From contig NZ_JNWK01000058.1 in NCBI RefSeq assembly GCF_000716445.1, positions 1-64,000 on the forward strand: a stretch of DNA of 64,000 nt, given 5' to 3'. Source of the stretch: Streptomyces wedmorensis (GTDB lineage: Bacteria > Actinomycetota > Actinomycetes > Streptomycetales > Streptomycetaceae). Positions 15,148-23,408 of the stretch are shown here, one piece after another. The stretch's first letter is position 1. Every line of letters starts with the position of its first letter. A model generated the notes under the pieces. The model did no database searches, had not been told where the DNA came from, and worked only from the letters and a program-made list of their open reading frames with translations. The translations under genes and the position numbers were made by a program.

Positions 15148-16302
15148 TCAGCCCGCCACGGAGGAAGATCCGCTGGTCGCGGCAGTCTGCTGGAACAGCC
15201 ATTCGGACTTGAGCTCGGAGTATCCGGGCTTGATGACCTCATTGATCATGGCCAGGCGTTCATCGAAAGGAATGAACGCTGATTTCATCGCATTGACCGT
15301 GAACCACTGCATGTCGTCGAGCGTGTAATCGAACGTGTCGTTCAGCAGCTCGAATTCACGGCTCATGGTCGTGCCGCTCATCAGCCGGTTGTCGGTGTTG
15401 ACCGTGGCCCTGAAGTGCAGGGTGCGGAGCAGGCCGATGGGGTGCTCCGCGAACGAGGCGGCCGCGCCGGTCTGGAGGTTGGAGGACGGGCACATCTCCA
15501 GCGGGATGCGCTTGTCGCGGACGTACGAGGCGAGCCGGCCGAGGCGGACGGAGCCGTCGTCGGCGACCTCGATGTCGTCGATGATCCGGACGCCGTGCCC
15601 GAGCCGGTCGGCTCCGCACCACTGGAGTGCCTGCCAGATGGAGGGCAGCCCGAAGGCCTCGCCCGCGTGGATCGTGAAGTGGTTGTTCTCCCGCTTGAGG
15701 TACTCGAAGGCGTCGAGGTGACGGGTGGGCGGATAGCCGGCCTCGGCGCCCGCGATGTCGAAGCCGACGACGCCGGAGTCGCGGTAGCGGTTGGCGAGTT
15801 CGGCGATCTCCAGGGCGCGCGCCGCGTGCCGCATGGCGGTGAGCAGGGCGCCGATCCGGATGCGGTACCCGTCGGCCCTGGCCTGGCGCTCGCCTTCCCT
15901 GAAGCCCTCGTTGACCGCCTCCACGACCTCTTCGAGGGTCAGGCCGCGCTCCAGGTGCTGCTCGGGGGCGTAGCGCACCTCCGCGTACACGACGCCGTCC
16001 TCGGCGAGGTCGACGGCGCACTCGCGGGCCACGCGGACGAGGGCCTCCCGGGTCTGCATGACGGCGCAGGTGTGCGCGAAGGTCTCCAGGTACCGCTCCA
16101 GGGAGCCGGAGTCGGCCGCCTCGCGGAACCAGATGCCGAGCTTGTCGGGCTCCGCCTCGGGGAGCCGGTCGTAGCCCTGCTCACGGGCGAGTTCGATGAT
16201 CGTGCCGGGGCGCAGTCCGCCGTCGAGGTGGTCGTGGAGCAGCACCTTCGGGGCACGGCGGATCTGGTCCGCGGTGGGGACGTTGGGGGTCTGGCTCGTC
16301 AT
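15148..16302 (-). CDS. add: Adenosine deaminase
   Basis: A 384-residue cytosolic zinc enzyme converting adenosine/deoxyadenosine to inosine/deoxyinosine. Zinc ligands are in [14 protein letters not shown] (two His). The catalytic HAGE is in [10 protein letters not shown], a further His in RLGHGVRI, and the final Asp in VNTDNR. Length matches bacterial ADAs with a slightly extended C-terminus. On the minus strand, an operator palindrome at 16330-16319 is followed by the -10 TACAGT and then, 6 nt later, ATG 16302, so the mRNA is probably leaderless and the gene belongs to the nucleoside regulon with deoC, deoA and the transporter. Confidence 0.95.
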   Translation of the reverse strand: MTSQTPNVPTADQIRRAPKVLLHDHLDGGLRPGTIIELAREQGYDRLPEAEPDKLGIWFREAADSGSLERYLETFAHTCAVMQTREALVRVARECAVDLAEDGVVYAEVRYAPEQHLERGLTLEEVVEAVNEGFREGERQARADGYRIRIGALLTAMRHAARALEIAELANRYRDSGVVGFDIAGAEAGYPPTRHLDAFEYLKRENNHFTIHAGEAFGLPSIWQALQWCGADRLGHGVRIIDDIEVADDGSVRLGRLASYVRDKRIPLEMCPSSNLQTGAAASFAEHPIGLLRTLHFRATVNTDNRLMSGTTMSREFELLNDTFDYTLDDMQWFTVNAMKSAFIPFDERLAMINEVIKPGYSELKSEWLFQQTAATSGSSSVAG

Positions 16303-16308
16303 TTCCGC

Positions 16309-16330
16309 ACTGTAGCCCCTACGCGCGTAG
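16309..16330 (-). promoter_or_regulatory. add promoter with nucleoside-regulon operator
   Basis: The perfect palindrome CTACGCGCGTAG occupies 16319-16330. The -10 box TACAGT follows at 16314-16309 on the minus strand, 6 nt before the add ATG. It is identical to the deoC operator. Confidence 0.8.
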
Positions 16331-16565
16331 AACGCTCCCCGTCGGCGCCGTATCCGCGCCCGGATTCCTCGCGCGCGACATGCCCGACGTCACGTCGACA
16401 GTACGGCGGGGAAGGGGGAACGCGTTCGGACCTGCGCGTATACGACTTATTGAGCCGCTGAGACGACATCGCGTCCCCCGTTCACGCCCTGTCCCGTCCG
16501 CCCACGGTTTCGTGGTGCCCTCACGGCGGGAGCAGAGGCCCGCCGACATCAAGGAAGGACGTGGC

Positions 16566-16925
16566 ATGCGAACCATCCGTGGACTGCTCGTCGCGGTCTC
16601 GGCGGGCGCCATGACGCTCGGCATGGCCGGCGCCTCGCACGCCCTCGGCGACCCCGTCGTCGACAACTCGCAGCACAGCCTCGACCACAGCTGTGTGGGC
16701 GGCACGTTCGGCTCCTGCACGCAGTCGGCGAGCTTCGCTCCGGAGCTCCTGGGCGATGTCTCGCTCACCGGCCCGTCCGGACTCCTCGGCCCGAACGGGC
16801 TCCTCGGCCCGTCCGGACTCCTGGGCCCGATCGGTCAGACGACCACCACCACCGGCACCACCAGCACCACCAGCACCACCAGCACCAAGGGAACCACCGG
16901 CACGACGGGCACCCCCGCCCGGTGA
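16566..16925 (+). CDS. Small secreted protein with GLLGP and Thr-rich repeats
   Basis: A 119-residue secreted protein with a signal peptide (MRTIRGLLVAVSAGAMTLG, cleavage near SHA-LG). Two Cys (HSCVGG, GSCTQS) are followed by four degenerate GPxGLLGP units (about 71-91) and a tail of Thr/Ser/Gly repeats. Good RBS AAGGAAGGACG before ATG 16566. The low-complexity C-terminus suggests a wall-spanning or glycosylated region. Not recognised as a named family. Confidence 0.7.
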   Translation: MRTIRGLLVAVSAGAMTLGMAGASHALGDPVVDNSQHSLDHSCVGGTFGSCTQSASFAPELLGDVSLTGPSGLLGPNGLLGPSGLLGPIGQTTTTTGTTSTTSTTSTKGTTGTTGTPAR

Positions 16926-17182
16926 TGCCCGCCCGGGCGACGACACACCCCCTGAACTGATCGAACGCGCGGCGGCCCGGAGGACGGGCCGCCTTCCGAA
17001 GGCAGGTGGTGCACCCGGAGGACCGGCCGCGCCGCTGTACGGACGCAAGGGGTTCGAGGCCGTCGGGACCGTGCCCGATTTCGAACGGGTACAGGGGAAA
17101 CGGCCGTTCGTCCGGAGGGCGATACGTAACAGAGACCGCGTGTACCCGTTGCGTACACCTCGGCTTCTGAGACTGTTCCGCC

Positions 17183-17959
17183 ATGGCGCACTACGCACTC
17201 GTGGGACCGCCCGAGGCCCGGAGACCCCGGCTCGGACGGCCTGTTGGAGGTTCCCGGACGTCGGTGGCGGTGGGCGGCGTGGTGCTGCTCCTGCCGGACG
17301 GTGAGCCGGTGTCGAGACGGCGCGCCTCCGCGCGGGCGCACGCGGCGATGCTGCCGCTCGGGCGGGGGCTGGTGCGGGCGGGCCGGGCGGAGGGCCTCGT
17401 GGCCCACGTGGTGCGCTACCGGGGGCGCGGCTGGAACGGCGCCGGCGCGGAGCTCGCGGCGGACGCGTCCTGGGCGGTGGCGGAGGCGGTACGGCGCTAC
17501 GGCGACGTCCCGGTCGCCCTCGTCGGGCACGGCCTCGGCGGGCGCGCGGCGCTGCACGCGGGCGGGCACGAGGCGGTCGGCGCGGTCCTCGCGCTGGCCC
17601 CGTGGCTGCCGGAGGACGACGTGGCCGCGGAGCCGGAGCCGGTGCGGCAGCTGGTGGGGCGCCGGGTGCTGCTCGCGCACGGCACGAACGACGCCGTGAC
17701 CGACCCGGAGCTGTCGTTCCGCTTCGCCGAGCGGGCGAAGAAGGCCAACCGCGACACCTGCCGCTTCGAGGTCCACTCGGACGGCCACGCGCTGCGCCAG
17801 TACGCGGCCGAGGTCCGCAACCTCGCCGCCGACTTCGTCCTCGGCACCCTCTTCGCCCGGCCCTTCGCCCGCCCGGTGACGGACGCGATGGCGGCGCCCC
17901 CGCCCCTGGGCCTGCGGATGCCACTGGCGGCGGGCTTCGGGAACTCGGCGCGCCGGTGA
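17183..17959 (+). CDS. Alpha/beta-hydrolase-fold protein without the nucleophile Ser
   Basis: A 258-residue protein of the dienelactone-hydrolase-like type. VALVGHGLGGRAALHAGG occupies the nucleophile elbow, where GHSxGG is expected. The codon is GGC, so Gly replaces the catalytic Ser. The remaining triad positions look intact: Asp in LLAHGTNDAVTDP and His in HSDGHALRQY. The elbow change would abolish normal esterase chemistry, so it may be a pseudoenzyme or use another mechanism. It stands alone, followed by tandem repeats. Confidence 0.75.
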   Translation: MAHYALVGPPEARRPRLGRPVGGSRTSVAVGGVVLLLPDGEPVSRRRASARAHAAMLPLGRGLVRAGRAEGLVAHVVRYRGRGWNGAGAELAADASWAVAEAVRRYGDVPVALVGHGLGGRAALHAGGHEAVGAVLALAPWLPEDDVAAEPEPVRQLVGRRVLLAHGTNDAVTDPELSFRFAERAKKANRDTCRFEVHSDGHALRQYAAEVRNLAADFVLGTLFARPFARPVTDAMAAPPPLGLRMPLAAGFGNSARR

Positions 17960-18016
17960 GGGCCCGGCGGGCCCGGACGGCCGGCTGACGCCGGGGGTAC
18001 GGGCCCCTGTGAGGGC

Positions 18017-18113
18017 CCCAAGGGCTCGGACGGCCGGGTCATGGGGGGTCTCCCAAGGGCCCGGACGGCCGGCTCATGGGGGTGTCTCCCAAGGGCCCGG
18101 ACGGCCGGGTCAC
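18017..18113. repeat. 35/36-bp tandem repeat between convergent genes
   Basis: Units starting CCCAAGGGCYCGGACGGCCG begin at 18017, 18052 and 18088 (last one partial). A related GGGCCCGGACGGCCGGCTGACG sequence lies at about 17969. Each unit can form a GGCCCGGACGGCC-type stem. Located after the hydrolase gene and before the end of the LysR gene. Confidence 0.75.
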
Positions 18114-19024
18114 GCCGGAGGTGAGGGCTCCTTCGGGAGCAGGTGGCCCCGGCGGCCGAGGAGGAACTTCTTGAAGGCGGCCACCGGGGCCGTGTCCGGG
18201 TGGCCGTCGAGCCAGGCGACGCCGATCTCGCGGACCGCGCGGGGCGCGGTGACGGCGAGTTCGACGACGCCGGGGCGGGGGACGGCGGGCGGGGGCAGCA
18301 GGGCGACGCCGAGGCCCGCGGCGACCAGGCCGCGGAGGGTCTCGGCCTCCTCGCCCTCGAACGCGATCCGGGGCTTGAAGCCGGCCTCCGCGCACAGGTC
18401 GTCCGTGATGCGGCGGAGCCCGTACCCCGGTTCGAGGGTCACGAAGGTCTCGTCGGCGGCCTCGGCGAGGCGGACGCGGCGGCGGCCCGCGAGCCGGTGG
18501 TCGTCGGGGACGACGAGCCGCAGCCGCTGTTCGTCGAGGCGCCGGGCCACCAGGTCGGGGGCGTCCGGGACCGGGGACGTCAGGCAGAGGTCGAGGTCGC
18601 CGGCCCGGAGCCGTTCGATCATCGCCTCGCCGTAGTTCTGGACGAGGGTGAACCGGATCCCGGGGTGGTCGACGCGGAAGGCGCGGATGAGGCCGGGGAC
18701 GGTCTCGGAGCCCATGGTGTGCAGGAAGCCGAAGGCGACCCGTCCGGCGGTCGGGTCGGCGTCGGCCCGTACGGTGTCGGCGGCCCGCTCCACCTCGGCG
18801 AGGGCCCGCTCGGCGGCGGTGAGGAAGCGGCGGCCGGCCGGGGTGAGCGAGACCGTGCGGCCGCGGCGGGCGAAGAGCGAGACGCCGAGGTCCTGTTCGA
18901 GCCGGACCATGGCCCGCGAGAGCGTCGACTGGGGCACGCCCATCTCGGCCGCGGCGCGGGTCACGTGCTCGTGCCGGGCGACGGCGGCGAAGTACGCGAG
19001 CCGCGGGGCAAGGAGCAGTCCCAT
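18110..19024 (-). CDS. LysR-family transcriptional regulator
   Basis: A 304-residue regulator. N-terminal winged HTH LAYFAAVARHEHVTRAAAEMGVPQSTLSRAMVRLEQDLG (about 8-46), then the periplasmic-binding-like effector domain (about 90-295). ATG 19024 (MGLLLAPRLAYF) has GAAGAAG upstream. It is divergent from an MFS exporter 120 nt away, the standard arrangement for a LysR regulator controlling its neighbour. Confidence 0.9.
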   Translation of the reverse strand: MGLLLAPRLAYFAAVARHEHVTRAAAEMGVPQSTLSRAMVRLEQDLGVSLFARRGRTVSLTPAGRRFLTAAERALAEVERAADTVRADADPTAGRVAFGFLHTMGSETVPGLIRAFRVDHPGIRFTLVQNYGEAMIERLRAGDLDLCLTSPVPDAPDLVARRLDEQRLRLVVPDDHRLAGRRRVRLAEAADETFVTLEPGYGLRRITDDLCAEAGFKPRIAFEGEEAETLRGLVAAGLGVALLPPPAVPRPGVVELAVTAPRAVREIGVAWLDGHPDTAPVAAFKKFLLGRRGHLLPKEPSPPA

Positions 19025-19143
19025 GTCTTCTTCGTTACTGTTCGGTGACAGGCGAGGCTGTGACCTGTACTCATGCAGCATGGGAACGATTACAGCAGTT
19101 CCGTGCATTGGACGCATGAACCGGACCGTCCTACGTTCGTGAC

Positions 19144-20403
19144 ATGCCTCCTGCCAGTACCAAGGCGGCCGCCACCAGCGCGTCCGCCGACACCCGCCTC
19201 GCCCCCGGCGCCCCCGGCTACCGCCGGCTGAGCCTCGCGCTCTTCGCCGCCGGACTGGCCACCTTCGCCCTCCTCTACTCCACGCAGGCCCTCCTCCCGG
19301 CCGTCTCGGCCGAGTTCGGCGCCACCGCGTCGGCCGCCTCCTGGACGGTCTCCGCCGCCACCGGCGCCCTCGCCCTGTGCGTGCTGCCGCTCAGCGCCCT
19401 CTCGGAGCGCTTCGGCCGGCGGTCGATGATGACCGCCTCCCTGACGGTCGCGGTCGCCGTCGCGCTCCTGGTGCCGCTCGCCCCGAACCTGGAGTCCCTG
19501 ATCGCGCTGCGCGCCCTCCAGGGCGCCGCGCTCGCCGGACTCCCCGCCTCCGCGATGGCGTACCTCGCCGAGGAGGTGCGGCCCAAGGCGCTGGTCGCCG
19601 CGATCGGCCTCTTCGTGGCGGGCAACTCGATCGGCGGCATGAGCGGCCGGCTGGTGACCGGCTGGGTCGCCCAGATGTGGGGCTGGCGGGCGGGTCTGGC
19701 CGCCGTCGGCCTGACCTCGCTGCTGTGCGCGATCGCCTTCCGGGCGCTGCTGCCGAAGGCGCGGCACTTCACGCCGGGCACGCTGAACCCGAAGGCGCTG
19801 GCGCGCACCGTCCGCGGCCATCTGTCCGACCCGCTTCTCGTGCGCCTGTACGTGATCGGCGCGCTGTTCATGACGGTCTTCGGCGCGGTGTACACGGTGA
19901 TCGGCTACCGGCTCGTCGAGGCCCCGTTCTCCCTTCCCCAGGGCGTGATCGGCTCGATCTTCCTGGTCTACCTGGTCGGCACGGTCTCCTCGGCCGCCGC
20001 CGGGAAGCTCGTCGGGCGTCTCGGCCGGCGCGGGGCGCTCTACCTGGCGGTCTCCACCACCGCCGCGGGCCTGCTGCTCTCGCTCGCCGACTCCCTCGCC
20101 GCGGTGCTGGCCGGGCTGGTCCTGATCACGGCCGGATTCTTCGCGGGCCACGCGGTCGCCTCCTCCTCGGTGAGCCGTACGGCGAAGACGGGCCGCGCGC
20201 AGGCCTCGGCGCTCTACCAGTCCGCGTACTACCTCGGCAGCAGCGCGGGCGGCACGCTCGGCGCGATCGCCTTCCACGCGGGCGGCTGGGCGGGCACGGT
20301 CCTCATCGGTCTGGTCGCGGTCCTCGGCGTCGTCTCGGTGACGCTGTACGGCTCGCACAGCGCGCGCCTCGAGGCGCGGCGCCCGCACCCGGCCGCCGCC
20401 TGA
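19144..20403 (+). CDS. MFS transporter (YnfM/AraJ-like drug or metabolite exporter)
   Basis: A 419-residue protein with 12 predicted membrane helices. It shows an MFS loop ALSERFGRRSMM between TM2 and TM3 and YSTQALLPAVSAEFGATASAASWTVSA in the first repeat. ASALYQSAYYLGSSAGGTLGAIAFHAGGW near the end is typical of the YnfM/AraJ subgroup. A -10-like TACGTT lies 6 nt before the ATG, with TTGGAC 18 nt before that, suggesting a leaderless transcript. Probably controlled by the divergent LysR protein. Substrate unknown. Confidence 0.9.
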   Translation: MPPASTKAAATSASADTRLAPGAPGYRRLSLALFAAGLATFALLYSTQALLPAVSAEFGATASAASWTVSAATGALALCVLPLSALSERFGRRSMMTASLTVAVAVALLVPLAPNLESLIALRALQGAALAGLPASAMAYLAEEVRPKALVAAIGLFVAGNSIGGMSGRLVTGWVAQMWGWRAGLAAVGLTSLLCAIAFRALLPKARHFTPGTLNPKALARTVRGHLSDPLLVRLYVIGALFMTVFGAVYTVIGYRLVEAPFSLPQGVIGSIFLVYLVGTVSSAAAGKLVGRLGRRGALYLAVSTTAAGLLLSLADSLAAVLAGLVLITAGFFAGHAVASSSVSRTAKTGRAQASALYQSAYYLGSSAGGTLGAIAFHAGGWAGTVLIGLVAVLGVVSVTLYGSHSARLEARRPHPAAA

Positions 20404-20505
20404 GGCACGACCCGGAGGCGCACGCGGATTCCCTTCGGGGGCCGCAACCGTTCACACTCCCCCGTACGTCCTCAAGTTCAGGGACCCGAGGGGGAGTTGA
20501 CGATC

Positions 20506-21213
20506 ATGAAAAGAATCGCACAGCGCATAGGCAGAAGAGCGGGCATCGCCGCCGGGATCACGTCGCTCGTGGTGCCGGCGACGATCGCGCTCGGCGCGGC
20601 GCCGGCGCAGGCGGCGTCCTGCAACGTGACGACGGGGCCGTACCAGAAGCAGGTGGAGAAGTTCCTCGGCCGGACGGTCGACGGCCGCCAGTCGCTCGGC
20701 GACTGTCAGGCCATCCAGGCCTTCCAGCGCAAGCACGGCATCACCCCGTCCATGGGGTACGCGGGCCCGCTCACCTGGCGCACGATGAACACGATGCTCC
20801 AGCAGAAGGCCGCCGGCACCAACCCCAACCGCTCGGGCGCCTGCCCGACCAACCGGGGCCGGATCGCCTGCGTCGACCTGACGCGCCAGCTCAGCTGGAT
20901 CCAGGACGGGGCGCGGCTGAAGTACGGCCCGGTGCCGGTGCGCACCGGCCGGGACGGCGCCGAGACCCGTACCGGCTCCAAGAAGATCTACTGGCGGAAC
21001 ATCAACCACTGGTCGACGCTCTACCACGTCTCCATGCCGTACTCGCAGTTCTTCGACGGCGGCCAGGCATTCCACTCGACCACCAAGTCCATGTGGAACC
21101 CGCCGGGTTCGGGCGGCTGCGTCAACATGCGCTCGGCGGACGCGAAGGCGTACTGGAACCTCCTCAGGAACGGCGACGACGTCTTCGTCTACGGCCGCAA
21201 GCCGGGAACCTGA
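20506..21213 (+). CDS. Secreted L,D-transpeptidase (YkuD family)
   Basis: A 235-residue protein: Sec signal (cleavage near AQA-AS), a peptidoglycan-binding-like segment with DGRQSLGDCQAIQAFQRKHGI, then a YkuD catalytic domain (about 105-235). The catalytic Cys is in GSGGCVNMRS; the usual motif is SHGCVN, so Gly replaces the His. It would form or edit 3-3 cross-links in the cell wall. ATG 20506 is chosen over TTG 20497 because GGGGAG is 9 nt upstream of it. Confidence 0.88.
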   Translation: MKRIAQRIGRRAGIAAGITSLVVPATIALGAAPAQAASCNVTTGPYQKQVEKFLGRTVDGRQSLGDCQAIQAFQRKHGITPSMGYAGPLTWRTMNTMLQQKAAGTNPNRSGACPTNRGRIACVDLTRQLSWIQDGARLKYGPVPVRTGRDGAETRTGSKKIYWRNINHWSTLYHVSMPYSQFFDGGQAFHSTTKSMWNPPGSGGCVNMRSADAKAYWNLLRNGDDVFVYGRKPGT

Positions 21214-21248
21214 CCCCGGCTGTCAGTCGCCTGCGGTAGCTTCCCTCT

Positions 21249-21272
21249 CACCGGCCCCGGACGGGGCCGGTG
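21249..21272 (+). terminator. Terminator hairpin after the L,D-transpeptidase gene
   Basis: CACCGGCCCC and GGGGCCGGTG form a perfect 10-bp stem with a 4-nt loop, 36 nt after the stop codon and just before the sigma factor start. Confidence 0.8.
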
Positions 21273-21296
21273 AGGGGTGAGTGGGGTGTGGACCCG

Positions 21297-22268
21297 ATGA
21301 GTGATGCCGCGACCGCGACGACCGACGAACTCGACAAGTACCGCAGGGAGCTGACCGGTTACTGCTACCGGATGCTCGGATCCTCCTTCGAGGCGGAGGA
21401 CGCGGTGCAGGACACGATGGTCCGGGCCTGGAAGGCCATCGACTCCTTCGAGGGCCGCTCGTCACTGCGGTCCTGGCTCTACCGGATCGCGACCAACGTC
21501 TGCCTGGACGCGCTGAACGCGGGCAACAAGAGGGCGCGGCCGATGGACCTCACCTCCCCGACGCCGGTGGCGCAGGCGAAGCTCGTCCAGCAGCCGGAGA
21601 TCACCTGGCTTGAGCCGGTTCCGGACGGACGGGTGCTGCCCACGGTCGCCGACCCCGCGGAGACCGCCGTGCACCGGGAGACCGTGCGGCTCGCGTTCGT
21701 GGCCGCGCTCCAGCACCTGCCGCCGAAGCAGCGCGCGGTGCTCATCCTGCGCGAGGTGCTCGCCTGGAAGGCGAGCGAGGTCGCCGAGCTCCTCGACACC
21801 TCCGTCGCCTCGGTCAACAGCGCACTCCAGCGGGCCCGCGCGACCCTCGCCGAGCAGGCGCCCGCCGCCTCCGACACGGCGAACCCGCTGGACGAGGAGC
21901 AGAAGGCGCTCCTGGAGCGGTACGTCGCCGCCTTCGAGGGCTACGACATGAAGGCGCTCACCGCGCTCCTCCACGAGGACGCGACCATGTCCATGCCTCC
22001 GTACGACCTCTGGCTCCAGGGCCACGACGACATCGTCGGCTGGATGCTGGGCGTCGGCGAGGTCTGCTCCGGCTCGAAGCTGGTGCCGACCGTGGCGAAC
22101 GGCTCCCCCGCCTTCGCCCAGTACCACCCGGACCCGGCGGGCGGCTTCAGCCCGTGGGCGCTGATCGTCCTGGAGCTGCGCGACGGCAAGGTCGGCGGCA
22201 TGGACTTCTTCCTCGACACCGAGCGCTGGTTCCCGCTCTTCGACCTGCCTGCCCGGCTAGAGGCCTAG
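21297..22268 (+). CDS. ECF sigma factor with fused NTF2/SnoaL-like domain
   Basis: A 323-residue sigma factor. Region 2 is [30 protein letters not shown] (about 17-46) and region 4 is [44 protein letters not shown] (about 142-185). A C-terminal NTF2/SnoaL-like domain starts at [30 protein letters not shown]. This arrangement is known for ECF sigma factors (SigX5/SigJ-like groups) whose fused domain controls activity in place of an anti-sigma factor; none is encoded nearby. ATG 21297 preferred; GTG 21288 is an in-frame alternative. The TAG stop is abutted by a MITE-like sequence. Confidence 0.88.
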   Translation: MSDAATATTDELDKYRRELTGYCYRMLGSSFEAEDAVQDTMVRAWKAIDSFEGRSSLRSWLYRIATNVCLDALNAGNKRARPMDLTSPTPVAQAKLVQQPEITWLEPVPDGRVLPTVADPAETAVHRETVRLAFVAALQHLPPKQRAVLILREVLAWKASEVAELLDTSVASVNSALQRARATLAEQAPAASDTANPLDEEQKALLERYVAAFEGYDMKALTALLHEDATMSMPPYDLWLQGHDDIVGWMLGVGEVCSGSKLVPTVANGSPAFAQYHPDPAGGFSPWALIVLELRDGKVGGMDFFLDTERWFPLFDLPARLEA

Positions 22269-22387
22269 GGCCTGTCTGACGATTCGCGTCGGATCAGGCC
22301 GGGTCGTTCGGTGCGTGCGATCGGCGTGCGGCCGGGGCGCCCTCGTAGCGGAGCTACTGGGGCGTTTCGGCCGTGCGGCGTGCTCCG
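22266..22387. mobile_element. MITE-like fragment
   Basis: The sequence begins TAGGGCCTGTCTGACGATTC at the sigma-factor stop codon and includes the inverted repeat GTAGCGGAGCTAC (22345-22357). To my recollection, sequence of this type (GGGCCTGTCTGAC... with the GTAGC/GCTAC hairpin) recurs in many Streptomyces genomes as a non-autonomous repeat. The matching right end (GTCAGACAGGCCC) is not present before the HAD gene, so the copy looks partial. Its right boundary is estimated from where the STAS reading frame stops resembling its family. Confidence 0.5.
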
Positions 22388-22596
22388 TGGAAGCGGATGC
22401 GGTGGCCCCGGCGGGCGGCGGCCAGCTTGAGGCGGGCCAGGGCGTCGACGGCCGCGAGGTCGGCGTGGGTGAGTGCGCCGACCTCGCAGACGACGTCGCC
22501 GGGCGGGGCCGCGCCGAGCTCGGCGCAGAGCAGCGCCACCTCGCCGTGGCCGAGGCGGGCGGGCAGGGTCAGGACGAGCGGTCGACTGGTGTCCAC
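22354..22596 (-). pseudogene. STAS-domain protein gene, 3' end replaced by repeat
   Basis: An 80-residue product. VLTLPARLGHGEVALLCAEL, VVCEVGALTHADLAAVDALARLKLAAARRGHRIRFHGA is the N-terminal part of a STAS (anti-sigma antagonist-like) domain as found in Streptomyces, which normally continues about 15-25 residues to a final helix. After FHGA the frame enters the MITE-like sequence and stops at RRTAETPQ. The conserved phosphorylatable Ser/Thr position reads THAD. The missing end suggests a damaged gene; it may still be expressed. Confidence 0.55.
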
Positions 22597-22679
22597 ATCC
22601 CGTACGACCGCCCGGGCGCCCGGAACTCATCGGAAAAAGCCCGCGGGGCACCCCCGAGGCACCGCCTAGGCTCTCGATC

Positions 22680-23339
22680 ATGACTCACGAGCCTGTCGAA
22701 CTGGTGATCTTCGACTGTGACGGCGTTCTGGTGGACAGCGAGCGGATCTACTGCCGCGTGGACCGGGAGGTGTTCGCGTCCCTGGGGGCGGAGTTCACCG
22801 AGACGGAGGTCGCCGACTACTTCGTCGGCTCCTCGCACGAGATGCTCACCGCGATCGTGGAGGAGCGCAGGGGCAGCCCGCTCGAACCCGGCTGGCAGGC
22901 TCCGTTCAAGCAGCGGTACGAGGACGCGCTGGACGCCGAGCTGACGGCCGTGGAGGGCGTCGCCGGAGTCCTGGACGCGCTGGCCGTCCCGTACTGCCTC
23001 GCGTCCAACGGCAGCCACGCCGGCATCCGCAAGAACCTGGGCCGCGTCGGGCTGATCGACCGCTTCGAGGGCCGGATCTTCAGCGCCCGCGACGTCGCCC
23101 GCGGCAAGCCCGCCCCGGACCTCTTCCTGCACGCGGCGGCCACGATGGGCGTCCCGCCCGAGCGCTGCGCCGTCGTCGAGGACAGCCCGTACGGCGTCCA
23201 GGCCGCCCGCGCGGCCGGGATGCGGGCCTTCGGCTACTGCGGCGGCCTGACCCGCGCCGACCGCCTGATGGGCCCCCGGACGGTGGTCTTCGACTCCATG
23301 CGGGAGCTGCCGGGGCTGCTCGGCGCGGCGGCTCTCTGA
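22680..23339 (+). CDS. HAD-superfamily phosphatase (beta-phosphoglucomutase-like)
   Basis: A 219-residue cytosolic protein with the four HAD motifs: nucleophile FDCDGVLVDSE, Thr/Ser motif CLASNGSH, Lys in ARGKPAPDLFL and Asp pair VVEDSPYGVQAA. The helical cap after motif I is subclass I (beta-PGM type). The promoter is probably leaderless: TAGGCT lies 7 nt before the ATG. Likely a sugar-phosphate phosphatase; substrate unknown. Confidence 0.88.
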   Translation: MTHEPVELVIFDCDGVLVDSERIYCRVDREVFASLGAEFTETEVADYFVGSSHEMLTAIVEERRGSPLEPGWQAPFKQRYEDALDAELTAVEGVAGVLDALAVPYCLASNGSHAGIRKNLGRVGLIDRFEGRIFSARDVARGKPAPDLFLHAAATMGVPPERCAVVEDSPYGVQAARAAGMRAFGYCGGLTRADRLMGPRTVVFDSMRELPGLLGAAAL

Positions 23340-23346
23340 CCGGAGA

Positions 23347-23384
23347 CCGTACGGGACCGGTGGACCCCCACCGGTCCCGTACGG
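23347..23384. terminator. Bidirectional terminator, perfect 17-bp stem
   Basis: Arms 23347-23363 and 23368-23384 are exact inverted repeats with a 4-nt loop, between the convergent HAD gene and deoA. Confidence 0.9.
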
Positions 23385-23408
23385 CCGAAGGCGTCGGCGG
23401 CTCGGGCC

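Noticed and set aside
16780..16925. GLLGP and Thr-rich repeats considered as collagen-like or CRISPR-like array
   Set aside because: Repeats are in frame within a secreted protein, short and without spacers; no CRISPR structure exists anywhere in the window.
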